Shown piece by piece: positions 7,439 to 14,377 of a stretch of 22,145 nucleotides of DNA (position 1 is its first letter; every line of letters begins with the position of its first letter). The position numbers and the translations under genes are program-made. This stretch comes from a virus, in IMG/VR virus record IMGVR_UViG_3300021962_006197, positions 1-22,145 of that record; one strand, 5' to 3'. The notes under the pieces are model-generated. The model did no database searches. It saw only the letters and a list, made by a program, of their open reading frames with translations, and was not told the origin of the DNA.

Positions 7439-8190
7439 AAATTAAGTTCATTTTTTGCAATTAGATATTCCTTACAAATTCCAGATCTTACAATATCTTC
7501 AATTGTAAATTCAATTGTTTCAAATGATGGCATAATACCAAGAATTTTCATAAAGTCAACAATACCATTTTTCTCATTTGTTTTAACAAGATCAGATTGT
7601 GTTGCATCTCCACAGAACATAATCTTACTGTTCTCACCTACACGAGTGATGATAGAATCAAGTTCGTGGAAGTTTAAGTTCTGAAATTCGTCAACAATAA
7701 TAATACAATTATCAAGAGTTGTACCACGAATGAATGATGTACTCCAGAATCCAATAGTTTCTTGAGTTTTTAAATTACCATAAAGCATTTCAAAGTCAGA
7801 ATCTGATGGCATCTGGAACATATACTTTACCATATTCTTATAGGGAATTTGATAAAGAGATGACTTATCTTCATGATCGCCAGGAAGAAAACCAATTTCC
7901 CGAGTAGCAACAAGAGACCTAACGATATAAATTTTTTCGTAAGGAGTTGTTTCATCCAACACATCTTTGAGTGCATTGTAAAGTGTGATAAATGTTTTTC
8001 CAGTTCCTGCTGCTCCATAAGCAACAATATGCTTTCCTTCAGAATAAGAATTGAAAAGTTTTGTTTGATTTTCAGTTAATGGTTCAATATCTAAAAGATA
8101 AGAACTATTAATTGGTTTTTTTCTTTTCATCTGCTTTGCAGACATTCCAATTCCAATTTCTTGCTCTACTGATCTTCTTTTTCTTGCCAT
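7435..8190 (-). CDS. phoH: PhoH-like P-loop ATPase
   Basis: The 251 aa protein has Walker A GAAGTGKT (59-66) and Walker B IIIVDEFQN (163-171), then a GDATQSD sensor-like segment (194-200), the arrangement of PhoH-family ATPases. The N-terminus is basic (MARKRR...MKRKK). phoH is nearly universal in cyanophages; in host bacteria the family is linked to phosphate starvation and RNA handling, and its phage role is not settled. It follows a small conserved gene by 6 bases and overlaps the dioxygenase start by four. Confidence 0.92.
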   Translation of the reverse strand: MARKRRSVEQEIGIGMSAKQMKRKKPINSSYLLDIEPLTENQTKLFNSYSEGKHIVAYGAAGTGKTFITLYNALKDVLDETTPYEKIYIVRSLVATREIGFLPGDHEDKSSLYQIPYKNMVKYMFQMPSDSDFEMLYGNLKTQETIGFWSTSFIRGTTLDNCIIIVDEFQNLNFHELDSIITRVGENSKIMFCGDATQSDLVKTNEKNGIVDFMKILGIMPSFETIEFTIEDIVRSGICKEYLIAKNELNL

Positions 8191-8196
8191 AAGTTT

Positions 8197-8442
8197 TTAC
8201 CAAATTTTTTGATTTGCACCAGGTGATTTTTTCACTTTACTCATAACATCATTCCATCCAGGATGTTTCTTGGCAAGTTTATCTTTCCACTCGCCAACTT
8301 CACCAAAACCTGGAGCATTTTCTGGAGTATAGTATCTTTCCCATTCAGGATTATCTTTACACCATTGATCCCAGTCATGAATACTCATGACGATCTCTTT
8401 TGTCTCTCCAGTCTCTTTATTTTTTACGGGATATGTTGCCAT
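8197..8442 (-). CDS. Small conserved cyanophage-type protein
   Basis: The 81 aa protein begins MATYPVKNKETGETKEI. A longer frame from 8484 exists, but the ATG at 8442 sits next to the stop of the carbamoyltransferase half-gene (8444) and is the better start. The sequence is polar and rich in tryptophan (DWDQWCKDNPEWERYY, GEWKDKL, HPGWND), ending with a basic PGANQKIW. The start resembles FmdB-type small regulators, but the zinc cysteines of that family are not present. I recognise no function. It lies between the carbamoyltransferase array and phoH. Confidence 0.7.
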   Translation of the reverse strand: MATYPVKNKETGETKEIVMSIHDWDQWCKDNPEWERYYTPENAPGFGEVGEWKDKLAKKHPGWNDVMSKVKKSPGANQKIW

Positions 8443-8443
8443 A

Positions 8444-9580
8444 CTAATTTTCAGATTTACTATTATTGTACACCATAACCTCAAGTTCTACAAGTTTTTT
8501 CATATAGTCTAAACTATATTTTGGACCATTGTATAATGTTGTTAATGGCGATTTTTTCATACTATTAGAATGTTTATAATAATTATATTTTACCGATCCA
8601 TATGCCTGACAACCATCATTGGCAACAGGATCAATGAAAATATTTAAATCAGGAAATTCTTTTTTTATTATCGAATTACCTAAAATATTTAGAGCACATC
8701 CTCCAGAGAAAACTAAATTTTTGCAGTCTGGTTTTAGTTCTACTGCTTGTTTAACTCTATACAGAAATACTTTTTCCAAATACTTTTGAACTTTAAATGC
8801 AAGATTTGCTTTCTTTTGAAAATTTAAATCTTTTAATTGTGGGTAATATTTATCGTTTAAGGTTCTGCTATAAAGTAATAAGTTTCTATTTGTATAAATT
8901 GTATCTTCAAAATTAAAGTTTGGTAGATCACTATCTTCTTCTCCATAAGAAGATAGTCCCATAGTTTTTCCTGGATTTTCTCTACCAAAACCCAAATACT
9001 TTGAAACTGTCCCGTAACAAACCCCAACATCAAATGAATGAATTAATTCATAGTTACTAGGAATATCTAATGTAATATCAGTTAAATCTTGTGGTTCAGA
9101 ATAGTATAATGTTTTATGTAATAATTCAAAATTTGCCGGATAAGAAGCATAATAAATGCTAGTAGTTTCACTTGCATCTAATATTTCATGTTCTTCTGAT
9201 AATGGAAAACTTGCTCCCCATCCATCAATAACTAAGCAAATAGCATCATCAAATCCAGACCCATAAAATGCAGATGCTGCATGATACAAATGATGTTCTT
9301 TATGATCTACAAATACATCATCAATTTTTATTCCATCTTTTTTTAAAAAGTTTATACATATCTTAACTTCATGATCTCTTTCTGGATTTTGATTAATAAA
9401 AATTATATGATCTATAGTATTAGTATAAGATTTTATTAATTTTAAAAAAGAAAAAGGCATATCAGAATCTTTTTTTATTCTACTTATTCTTTCTTCTTGA
9501 ACATATAATAAAACCTCTTCATCTTCTAAAATGCACAATGAAGAATCATGCTCTGCATTGGAGATACAAACATTAATCAT
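8444..9580 (-). CDS. Carbamoyltransferase N-terminal half, copy 2 (Kae1-like domain)
   Basis: The 378 aa protein is the N-terminal, Kae1-like part of a NodU/CmcH/TobZ-family O-carbamoyltransferase. It has the metal-binding HHLYH (96-100), DGWG (119-122), GKTMGLSSYG, SGGCALN and a late DPVANDG with the expected aspartate. In this family this half makes carbamoyl-adenylate and transfers the carbamoyl group; the C-terminal YrdC-like half is needed to form it from carbamoyl phosphate and ATP. No YrdC-like part is fused: the chain stops about 30 residues after the LYNGP linker. It overlaps the C-half gene upstream by 8 bases. It is the last gene of the C-N-C-N array. Confidence 0.88.
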   Translation of the reverse strand: MINVCISNAEHDSSLCILEDEEVLLYVQEERISRIKKDSDMPFSFLKLIKSYTNTIDHIIFINQNPERDHEVKICINFLKKDGIKIDDVFVDHKEHHLYHAASAFYGSGFDDAICLVIDGWGASFPLSEEHEILDASETTSIYYASYPANFELLHKTLYYSEPQDLTDITLDIPSNYELIHSFDVGVCYGTVSKYLGFGRENPGKTMGLSSYGEEDSDLPNFNFEDTIYTNRNLLLYSRTLNDKYYPQLKDLNFQKKANLAFKVQKYLEKVFLYRVKQAVELKPDCKNLVFSGGCALNILGNSIIKKEFPDLNIFIDPVANDGCQAYGSVKYNYYKHSNSMKKSPLTTLYNGPKYSLDYMKKLVELEVMVYNNSKSEN

Positions 9581-10139
9581 TTTTTAATACAACCATTTTT
9601 AATTCTGGAAAATATACATAATCCATTTTAGATTTAGTAAGTGTCTTTATTGCATCACTTACAGTTTCAACTATAGGATCTCCCGCTACATTGAAAGATG
9701 TATTTAATAACATAGGTACTTTAGTTCTATCATAGAATTCATTTATTAAGTTATAGTAATTTATATTTTGTTTTTCATTTACAGTTTGAATTCTACAAGT
9801 GCCATCCACATGAACTATTGCTGGAACTTTGTCTTCTTTATTCTTTAAAATATTAAATGAAAATGTCATAAAAGGTGAGGAAGAAATACCAAAAGTTTCA
9901 AACCATTGCGACACTTCTTCTTCCAAAATGCTGGCAGCAAATGGTCTAAAAGATTCTCTCATTTTTACTATATTTACAATATCTTTTCCATTAGGAACTC
10001 TTGGATCAAAAATTATAGATCTATTTCCAAGTGCTCTTGGACCACATTCAGATTGTCCTTGATATATTGCACCAATTTTTTGTTCGATAATATAATTTAC
10101 TATAATATCATCAGAGACATTTTCTAATATTTTAATCAT
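9573..10139 (-). CDS. Carbamoyltransferase C-terminal half, copy 2 (YrdC-like domain)
   Basis: The 188 aa protein is the stand-alone C-terminal YrdC-like domain of the NodU/TobZ family: GPRALGNRSIIFDPR (33-47), RESFRPFAASILEE, HVDGTCRIQTV, and NTSFNVAGDPIVET. In fused enzymes this domain converts carbamoyl phosphate and ATP to the adenylate. The usual QGR-x-E reads QGQSE here, so one conserved arginine is a glutamine. It starts immediately after the stop of the preceding N-half gene (no gap), exactly at the domain linker, and overlaps the next N-half gene by 8 bases. Roughly half its residues match the other C-half copy. Confidence 0.88.
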   Translation of the reverse strand: MIKILENVSDDIIVNYIIEQKIGAIYQGQSECGPRALGNRSIIFDPRVPNGKDIVNIVKMRESFRPFAASILEEEVSQWFETFGISSSPFMTFSFNILKNKEDKVPAIVHVDGTCRIQTVNEKQNINYYNLINEFYDRTKVPMLLNTSFNVAGDPIVETVSDAIKTLTKSKMDYVYFPELKMVVLKND

Positions 10140-11354
10140 TCATCCAAGATATAGATTTTTAAGTGGTCTAACAGTCTTATCTTTCATAACACCATGATGA
10201 AACCATTTAGCGGCACCAATTGCTGTTCCAGCATCATGTGATATTGGATCAACAAAAAAGTTTATATTGGGGAAATGTTCAAGATAATTATAATTATTTA
10301 CACAGTTTAAGAAATAACCGCCAGATAATACAACATTCTTAGATCCAGAAATATCAATTGCTTTTTGAATAAGTCTTATAGTTTGTTTTTCAGTTTGTTC
10401 TTGAACTTTTTTAGCAATATTAGAATATTGATAAAAATCATAAGATGTTTTATCAAGTGTTTCCGGATTTATAAAAGGAGTTGTATCCAATGCACTAACT
10501 ATATCTTCTATAAACTCTCCAGGTGCTGGTTCTGTTACCCAAATGTTATTAAAATTATAAAAGAATTCTTCTTCAAGAATTTTTTCTTCTTTTTCAGGAT
10601 CTCTTCTATCATAAACATGTCCTGGAATTTTGTAATCAACATTTCCATAAGAGGATAATCCCATTACTTTACCAGCGGAATCATCTCCAGTATTAAAAAG
10701 GTAAGAAAGAATACTAAACAAATTTCCACAACTATTACTATGAGTATATACTTGCTCATAGGGTTTTGATTTATCTACCAAATATATTTCTTCAGAATTG
10801 GGATTTGGATCTAACAATCCATTATGTTTAAATAATGGTTGTATTCCATTATTATAAGAACATTTAAAAATAGTTTCTACTTCTCTAAATGGATATTCAT
10901 ACTTATCTTTAATATTATTATAATAAAAATCTTTATCATATGATCCTCCACCATCCATTACTAAAGCAACAGCATCTTCAAAACCGGAGGCATAAAATGC
11001 ATTAGAGGCATGATATATGTGATGATTTTCATGATAGAAAATTTTAGTTTTATATTTTATTCCACCTTCTTCAATCTTTTTTGATATGCATTTTATTATT
11101 TTTTCATCAAGTTCTTCTTGTCCATAAGATGAAAAAATAATGTAATCAATTTCATCAGTATATCTTTTGACAGTTTCTAAACAAGGAAAGTATGGAGTTA
11201 CTATATCATGATCATTTATATCATTATAAAATTCTTGATATCCATAAAGTTTTTTTCTTGTTAATCTTTCATCCTCCAAGAAAAATAAAATTTCACCATC
11301 TTTTAAAAGACAAGTTGAGGAATGGTGAGATATGTTTATACCTAAGATATACAT
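10140..11354 (-). CDS. Carbamoyltransferase N-terminal half, copy 1 (Kae1-like domain)
   Basis: The 404 aa protein shows the Kae1-like half of a NodU/TobZ-type carbamoyltransferase: N-terminal GINISHHSSTCLL, metal motif HHIYH (111-115), DGGG (134-137), GKVMGLSSYG (228-237), SGGYFLN (344-350) and DPISHDAG (369-376). It ends abruptly at LYLG, the point where fused enzymes enter the linker to the C-terminal domain. The next gene begins at the adjoining base. The start codon overlaps the upstream C-half stop (TAATG). It differs clearly from the other N-half, so the two are old paralogues or separate acquisitions. Confidence 0.88.
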   Translation of the reverse strand: MYILGINISHHSSTCLLKDGEILFFLEDERLTRKKLYGYQEFYNDINDHDIVTPYFPCLETVKRYTDEIDYIIFSSYGQEELDEKIIKCISKKIEEGGIKYKTKIFYHENHHIYHASNAFYASGFEDAVALVMDGGGSYDKDFYYNNIKDKYEYPFREVETIFKCSYNNGIQPLFKHNGLLDPNPNSEEIYLVDKSKPYEQVYTHSNSCGNLFSILSYLFNTGDDSAGKVMGLSSYGNVDYKIPGHVYDRRDPEKEEKILEEEFFYNFNNIWVTEPAPGEFIEDIVSALDTTPFINPETLDKTSYDFYQYSNIAKKVQEQTEKQTIRLIQKAIDISGSKNVVLSGGYFLNCVNNYNYLEHFPNINFFVDPISHDAGTAIGAAKWFHHGVMKDKTVRPLKNLYLG

Positions 11355-11923
11355 TAATTATTCTCCGAAAATACTAATTTCCTTAATTCTGGAAGATACA
11401 AATATTCTATTTCAGATCTTTGTATTACATCTAAAGCATCTTTAACTGTTTCGACAATTGGTTCTCCCCCTAAATTGAAGGATGTATTACCAACAAAAGG
11501 AATTCCAGTGATATTTTTGAATGCTGAAATTAAACTATAATAATGATAATTTTGTTCTTTATTTACAGTTTGTATCCTACATGTTTTATCTATATGTAAG
11601 ATACATGAAAGTTGTTCTTTAAATTTATCATCTTTTACTTTAACTGCATATGACATGAAGGGAGTATTCTTTAATCCATTTGTTATAAAATAATGATCGA
11701 AATTTTCTTCCAAAATAGTACCTGCAACTGGTCTATACCACTCCCTACCTTTTATTTTGTTTATATAAAGATGTCCATTACGAAGTCTTGGATCAAATAG
11801 AATAGATCTATTGCCAAGTGCTCTTGGTCCTGCTTCAGATCTACCTTGAAAAATAGCAACAATATTATTATTGGAAATTAATTTAGCAACAGTAAAGTAA
11901 TCTACATCTTTAAATAATTTCAT
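11354..11923 (-). CDS. Carbamoyltransferase C-terminal half, copy 1 (YrdC-like domain)
   Basis: The 189 aa stand-alone YrdC-like half carries the canonical QGRSEAGPRALGNRS (26-40), REWYRPVAGTILEE, HIDKTCRIQTV and NTSFNLGGEPIVET. It lies upstream of an N-half gene, the reverse of the N-then-C order of fused enzymes, so it cannot be a broken remnant of one fused gene in situ. It is the first gene of the array, 26 bases after the thyX stop. A late-promoter-like AATAAATA overlaps the thyX stop codon just upstream. Confidence 0.88.
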   Translation of the reverse strand: MKLFKDVDYFTVAKLISNNNIVAIFQGRSEAGPRALGNRSILFDPRLRNGHLYINKIKGREWYRPVAGTILEENFDHYFITNGLKNTPFMSYAVKVKDDKFKEQLSCILHIDKTCRIQTVNKEQNYHYYSLISAFKNITGIPFVGNTSFNLGGEPIVETVKDALDVIQRSEIEYLYLPELRKLVFSENN

Positions 11924-11945
11924 TTTTTCGATTTTTTATATTTAA

Positions 11946-11953
11946 TATTTATT
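11946..11953 (-). promoter_or_regulatory. Possible late promoter octamer AATAAATA before carbamoyltransferase array
   Basis: Minus-strand AATAAATA (11953 to 11946) overlaps the thyX stop codon and ends 22 bases before the first carbamoyltransferase start. It matches the NATAAATA late motif. Such octamers occur by chance in AT-rich DNA, so this is weak evidence for late expression of the array. Confidence 0.3.
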
Positions 11954-12641
11954 CGATAATTAATGATGGAGCATCTACACATTCTTCACAAATATTACTT
12001 CTTGTCCATCCTAAGGCAGAAGAAATTGTTGGGAACTGACAGACAAAGATACACTTTGCTTTTTCTGCAATATCCATATGTTCTTTTTGTGTTCCATTTC
12101 CACTACGAAGATCAATATAATGTATCCATGAACGTATAGATCCAGACATATAAAGACGAGTAGGAGTTGCTAGAGGTAATACAAACCTTGCACATTCTTT
12201 GGCAATTCCATCTTCCAACATTTTCTGATACAAATCCATTGAATGTTTAAAATGATCTTGCATCAAAATTTGATACTTCTGAATTATAAAAGGATCAACA
12301 TCATTAATACTATTTTGACGATTCTTAGTGTCTTGACGACGGAGTTCAGGAACTGGAATTTCTTCTCCTAGAAGAGAAGAATCTGCATACCGTTGCGAAA
12401 ATTCTTGATATGTAAATGATCTATGCCGAAGGATTTGAGCCGCTAGTCCACGAGTTGTATTAATTTCAAGGGTCATAAATCCTTGTTCAAAAATACTCCA
12501 GTGTTGATTCTTAATGCAATATTTAATTAGACCTTCAAAACTATTACTTTCTTGATTATTGGGATTGCTTACACGAGCACAATAAGCAATGTGCTTTTCT
12601 GCATCGGGAGTTACACTAATTAATTTAACTGATTGATTCAT
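11949..12641 (-). CDS. thyX: Flavin-dependent thymidylate synthase ThyX
   Basis: The 230 aa protein contains the ThyX motif RHR-x7-S (residues 72-82, RHRSFTYQEFS followed by QRY) and the C-terminal RSWIHYIDLR block. ThyX makes dTMP from dUMP with methylene-tetrahydrofolate, FAD and NADPH. An open frame extends to 12677, but the ATG at 12641 (MNQSVKLIS) follows the stop of the upstream small gene by one base and gives the usual family start, so I prefer it; 12653 is also possible. It supplies thymidine nucleotides for phage DNA synthesis. It lies directly upstream of the carbamoyltransferase array. Confidence 0.92.
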   Translation of the reverse strand: MNQSVKLISVTPDAEKHIAYCARVSNPNNQESNSFEGLIKYCIKNQHWSIFEQGFMTLEINTTRGLAAQILRHRSFTYQEFSQRYADSSLLGEEIPVPELRRQDTKNRQNSINDVDPFIIQKYQILMQDHFKHSMDLYQKMLEDGIAKECARFVLPLATPTRLYMSGSIRSWIHYIDLRSGNGTQKEHMDIAEKAKCIFVCQFPTISSALGWTRSNICEECVDAPSLIIE

Positions 12642-12642
12642 A

Positions 12643-12795
12643 TTAGTAGTCATTGGTTTCTTCAAAGATTTCGTCATAGTCTGTTATTGGAAAAGTTGTC
12701 TCTTCATAATCTATATCGGAATAAACTTCACTTTTAAGTTCTTTTAATATCTGTTCAAGGTTATATATAATCCTTGTTAATTTTTCTTTATCCAT
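12643..12795 (-). CDS. Small acidic protein of unknown function
   Basis: The 50 aa frame runs from the ATG at 12795 (MDKEKLTRIIYNLEQIL) to a stop one base before the thyX start. The first half is an amphipathic helix; the second half is strongly acidic (DIDYEE, DYDEIFEE). No ribosome binding site stands out. It begins 31 bases after a transcription terminator, so it would open a new transcription unit with thyX. No family recognised. Confidence 0.5.
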   Translation of the reverse strand: MDKEKLTRIIYNLEQILKELKSEVYSDIDYEETTFPITDYDEIFEETNDY

Positions 12796-12826
12796 TATTT
12801 TAGTGTGGAATACACATATTTTACAC

Positions 12827-12855
12827 AAAAAAAAGGAGGATGTCAATCCTCCTTT
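12827..12855 (-). terminator. Rho-independent terminator
   Basis: On the minus strand a perfect 10-bp stem AAAGGAGGAT / ATCCTCCTTT with a 4-base TGAC loop is followed by a run of Ts. It lies 5 bases after the stop of the 33 aa gene and separates the micro-gene cluster from the thyX group. Confidence 0.85.
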
Positions 12856-12859
12856 AGAC

Positions 12860-12961
12860 TCAGGCAACTTGCGGTTGCTTTGCCATATTAATCTGTGCAA
12901 GGTGTAAAAGTTTTTCTTTTTTTGCTTTTCTTTTAAGATAACGGACGAAGTAAGTATTCAT
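12860..12961 (-). CDS. 33 aa basic peptide
   Basis: This short frame begins MNTYFVRYLKRKAKK and ends at a TGA just before the terminator. A strong AGGAGG lies 8 bases upstream of the ATG. Its start overlaps the stop of the DUF4278-like gene (ATGA), so it is coupled to it. The product is very basic in its first half (RYLKRKAKKEK). I recognise no family. The ribosome binding site, coupling and terminator placement argue that it is a real gene. Confidence 0.6.
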   Translation of the reverse strand: MNTYFVRYLKRKAKKEKLLHLAQINMAKQPQVA

Positions 12962-13116
12962 TTTGCTACCTCCTGATTATTACAGGGACGGTATGCTACT
13001 CCACGATAAACATTTTTAGCATGTGCTGGAGCATGTGTTTGGTTATACCAAGATACATACTCTTTTTTTGCATCTTCGGTGTCGTACTGACAACCTCTAT
13101 AAACGACTTTAGACAT
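12958..13116 (-). CDS. DUF4278-like small protein
   Basis: The 52 aa protein has two copies of a YRG-x-x-Y element: VVYRGCQYD near the start and VYRGVAYRP near the end. This is the pattern of DUF4278, a family of short cyanobacterial proteins of unknown function. AAGGAG lies 7 bases before the ATG. It overlaps the next small gene by four bases. The family is known in cyanobacteria, so a host origin is likely. Confidence 0.7.
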   Translation of the reverse strand: MSKVVYRGCQYDTEDAKKEYVSWYNQTHAPAHAKNVYRGVAYRPCNNQEVAK

Positions 13117-13141
13117 TAGGGTTCTCCTTAATTTTGAGGCT

Positions 13142-13187
13142 AAAGAGCGTTCCTTCAGTCGGCTTTTGCGTCTACTTTACACTCTTT
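13142..13187 (-). other. RNA hairpin spanning the end of the 51 aa gene
   Basis: Minus-strand AAAGAGTGT (13187-13179) can pair with ACGCTCTTT (13150-13142), giving nine base pairs with one G-U. The 28-base loop holds one copy of the AAGCCGAC..GGAACG element. The stem straddles the stop codon of the 51 aa gene and ends 26 bases before the DUF4278-like start. No U-tract follows, so it is not a terminator. It may affect coupling or RNA stability. Confidence 0.4.
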
Positions 13188-13310
13188 TGGGGAAATTTGT
13201 TTTATCTCCCATACTAAATCATTTCTGATTTGTCTTGAAATAGCAGGATGAGCATTTATTCTTGTAACAATTAATCGTGCTTGTAAACAAGTTAAAATGA
13301 GTGTTTCCAT
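13155..13310 (-). CDS. 51 aa protein of unknown function
   Basis: The frame begins METLILTCLQARLIVTR and ends SPKECKVDAKAD. It has a short hydrophobic start, then a basic helix (HPAISRQIRNDLVWEIKQ). The start lies 12 bases after the AAGCCGACTCGGAACG element, and GGA within or just after this element is the only ribosome-binding-like signal. It is the first of three consecutive micro-genes with DUF4278 and the 33 aa peptide. No family recognised. A competing overlapping frame starting at 13374 exists but looks less protein-like. Confidence 0.55.
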   Translation of the reverse strand: METLILTCLQARLIVTRINAHPAISRQIRNDLVWEIKQISPKECKVDAKAD

Positions 13311-13322
13311 AGATGAACGATC

Positions 13323-13359
13323 CGTTCCGAGTCGGCTTACTTCCGTCTGGATTTCCAGA
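13323..13359 (-). other. GC-rich structured leader before the 51 aa gene
   Basis: On the minus strand a TCTGG-AAAT-CCAGA hairpin (13359-13346) is followed by AAGCCGACTCGGAACG (13338-13323), which itself contains CCG-ACT-CGG. The stretch is richer in GC than its surroundings. A second copy of AAGCCGAC..GGAACG lies at 13165-13148, ahead of the next small gene. I read it as a structured leader or small RNA element; function unknown. Confidence 0.4.
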
Positions 13360-13429
13360 TGAACGTAAGGTCATTATAGACCTATTGCCATATATATACA
13401 AGTCTTTTTGTAAAATATGATACAATTTT

Positions 13430-13597
13430 TTAATTATTTAATTTTCTTAGATAGTTTAAAATTTCATCTCTAATTTTCATAAGTTCATCAAAACATTGCT
13501 GTTCATAAGCATCATTCCTCAATTGAGGATCTGGTTTTATTACACTCTCTATGAAAAGACTAAGAGCCCTCTGTCTCTTTTCATCTACACTAGTCAC
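13430..13597 (-). CDS. 55 aa protein of unknown function (GTG start)
   Basis: The open frame reaches up to 13693, but its first part overlaps the upstream gene out of frame. GTG at 13597 has GGAGG seven bases upstream and gives an 8-base overlap with the upstream gene, so I take it as the start. The product (TSVDEKRQRALSLFIE...) is a charged helical protein ending NYLRKLNN. No family recognised. Confidence 0.55.
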   Translation of the reverse strand: MTSVDEKRQRALSLFIESVIKPDPQLRNDAYEQQCFDELMKIRDEILNYLRKLNN

Positions 13598-13919
13598 GCT
13601 GCCTCCAATCTTCTGGTTTTTCTTCTGTAAAAAAGTTGATAATATCATCAACACTATCAAATCTAGTTTTATGATTTGATGGATCTGGATCACCCAAATC
13701 TAATTGATTCATAAAATCATCTAAACTACCTTCTTCCATGTTTGGATTGGAAGCACGGCGTCTTGCCTGCCTTAGTATAGTAGAAGCAGAACGATTTGCT
13801 TTAGCAAGTTTTTCTGCCCAAATCATATCTTCTAAAGAAACTTCTTCATGACGAATAATTTTTTCACAAATTTCCTCTAATCGAAGACGATATTGTGTAG
13901 ATAGCATATGCATCTCCAT
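13590..13919 (-). CDS. Conserved-looking helical protein of unknown function
   Basis: The 109 aa protein begins MEMHMLSTQYRLRLEEIC. The N-terminal half is a long charged helix (EEVSLEDMIWAEKLAKANRSA, ILRQARRRASNP); the C-terminal half is acidic (GSLDDFMNQLDLGDPDP, DSVDDIINFF). Three in-frame ATGs lie close together at 13919, 13913 and 13907; GGAG six bases before the third makes 13907 (MLSTQYRL) a good alternative. It overlaps the 55 aa gene by 8 bases. I recall similar proteins in cyanophages but know no function. Confidence 0.7.
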   Translation of the reverse strand: MEMHMLSTQYRLRLEEICEKIIRHEEVSLEDMIWAEKLAKANRSASTILRQARRRASNPNMEEGSLDDFMNQLDLGDPDPSNHKTRFDSVDDIINFFTEEKPEDWRQRD

Positions 13920-13929
13920 ATAAGTTTAT

Positions 13930-14046
13930 TTATTGTTCATCAGTATCGTCTTCATAAGTAGATGGTTCTTCAAATAATTCTTCCATCTTTTTTTGTAAGA
14001 CTCTTTCTTGCAATTCTTTCAAATCTTCTTCTGTTATGTCTATCAT
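13930..14046 (-). CDS. 38 aa acidic peptide
   Basis: The frame reads MIDITEEDLKELQERV and continues as a charged helix with an acidic tail (YEDDTDEQ). It lies between speD (stop at 14051, 4 bases upstream) and the 109 aa gene, filling the only gap there. No clear ribosome binding site; the close spacing suggests coupling to speD. No family recognised. Confidence 0.5.
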   Translation of the reverse strand: MIDITEEDLKELQERVLQKKMEELFEEPSTYEDDTDEQ

Positions 14047-14050
14047 TTTA

Positions 14051-14377
14051 TCAACGATCGATATAATTCAAAGTATGATCTTGAGCAAAAAGTTGATCAA
14101 TAATCATGTCACATCCAATTTTAGGATTGCAATCTCCACAAGTATAAACATCTACAGCTGCTTTACCTTCTTCTGGCCAAGTATGAATACTGATATGACT
14201 TTCAGATAAAAGGCAGATAACTGTCACCCCTTGAGGATCAAACTTTTTAAATATAGTTTGGATTACTGTTGCTCCACTAGCAATTGCTGCATTTTCCAGT
14301 AAGTCTATAAGACATTTCTCATCGTTAAGAAGAACAAATGAGCATCCGTATAAATTTAAAAGATAATGCTTTCCCAT
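14051..14377 (-). CDS. speD: S-adenosylmethionine decarboxylase proenzyme
   Basis: The 108 aa protein is the short bacterial/archaeal (SpeH) form. The self-cleavage site is E59-S60-H61 in SESHISIHTWPE, where serine becomes the pyruvoyl group, and the catalytic cysteine region is YTCGDC (C80, C83). The enzyme produces decarboxylated SAM for spermidine synthesis, the committed polyamine step. speD is a known auxiliary gene in cyanophages; polyamines may help DNA packaging or host physiology. Its start overlaps the upstream stop (TGATG). Confidence 0.93.
   Translation of the reverse strand: MGKHYLLNLYGCSFVLLNDEKCLIDLLENAAIASGATVIQTIFKKFDPQGVTVICLLSESHISIHTWPEEGKAAVDVYTCGDCNPKIGCDMIIDQLFAQDHTLNYIDR

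Noticed and set aside
9829-10127. Plus-strand ORFs inside the carbamoyltransferase array
   Set aside because: They are antisense to strongly supported domain-bearing genes, with no start signals and with Phe/Ser/Ile-rich, protein-unlike composition.
12796-12826. Possible promoter (TTGTGT / TAAAAT) before the 50 aa gene
   Set aside because: Spacing is about 20 bases and the -35 box lies in the terminator U-tract; too weak to call.
13219-13374. Minus-strand frame starting MTLRSSGNPDGSKPTRNG
   Set aside because: It overlaps the 51 aa gene in another frame, and its second half (YKNKCSSCYFKTNQK) looks like a shadow. The GC-rich first half is better explained as a structured leader, though a short peptide is not excluded.
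13927-13934. AATAAATA ahead of the 109 aa gene
   Set aside because: It overlaps the stop of the 38 aa gene and is too close to the first start codon to work as a promoter; likely chance in AT-rich DNA.
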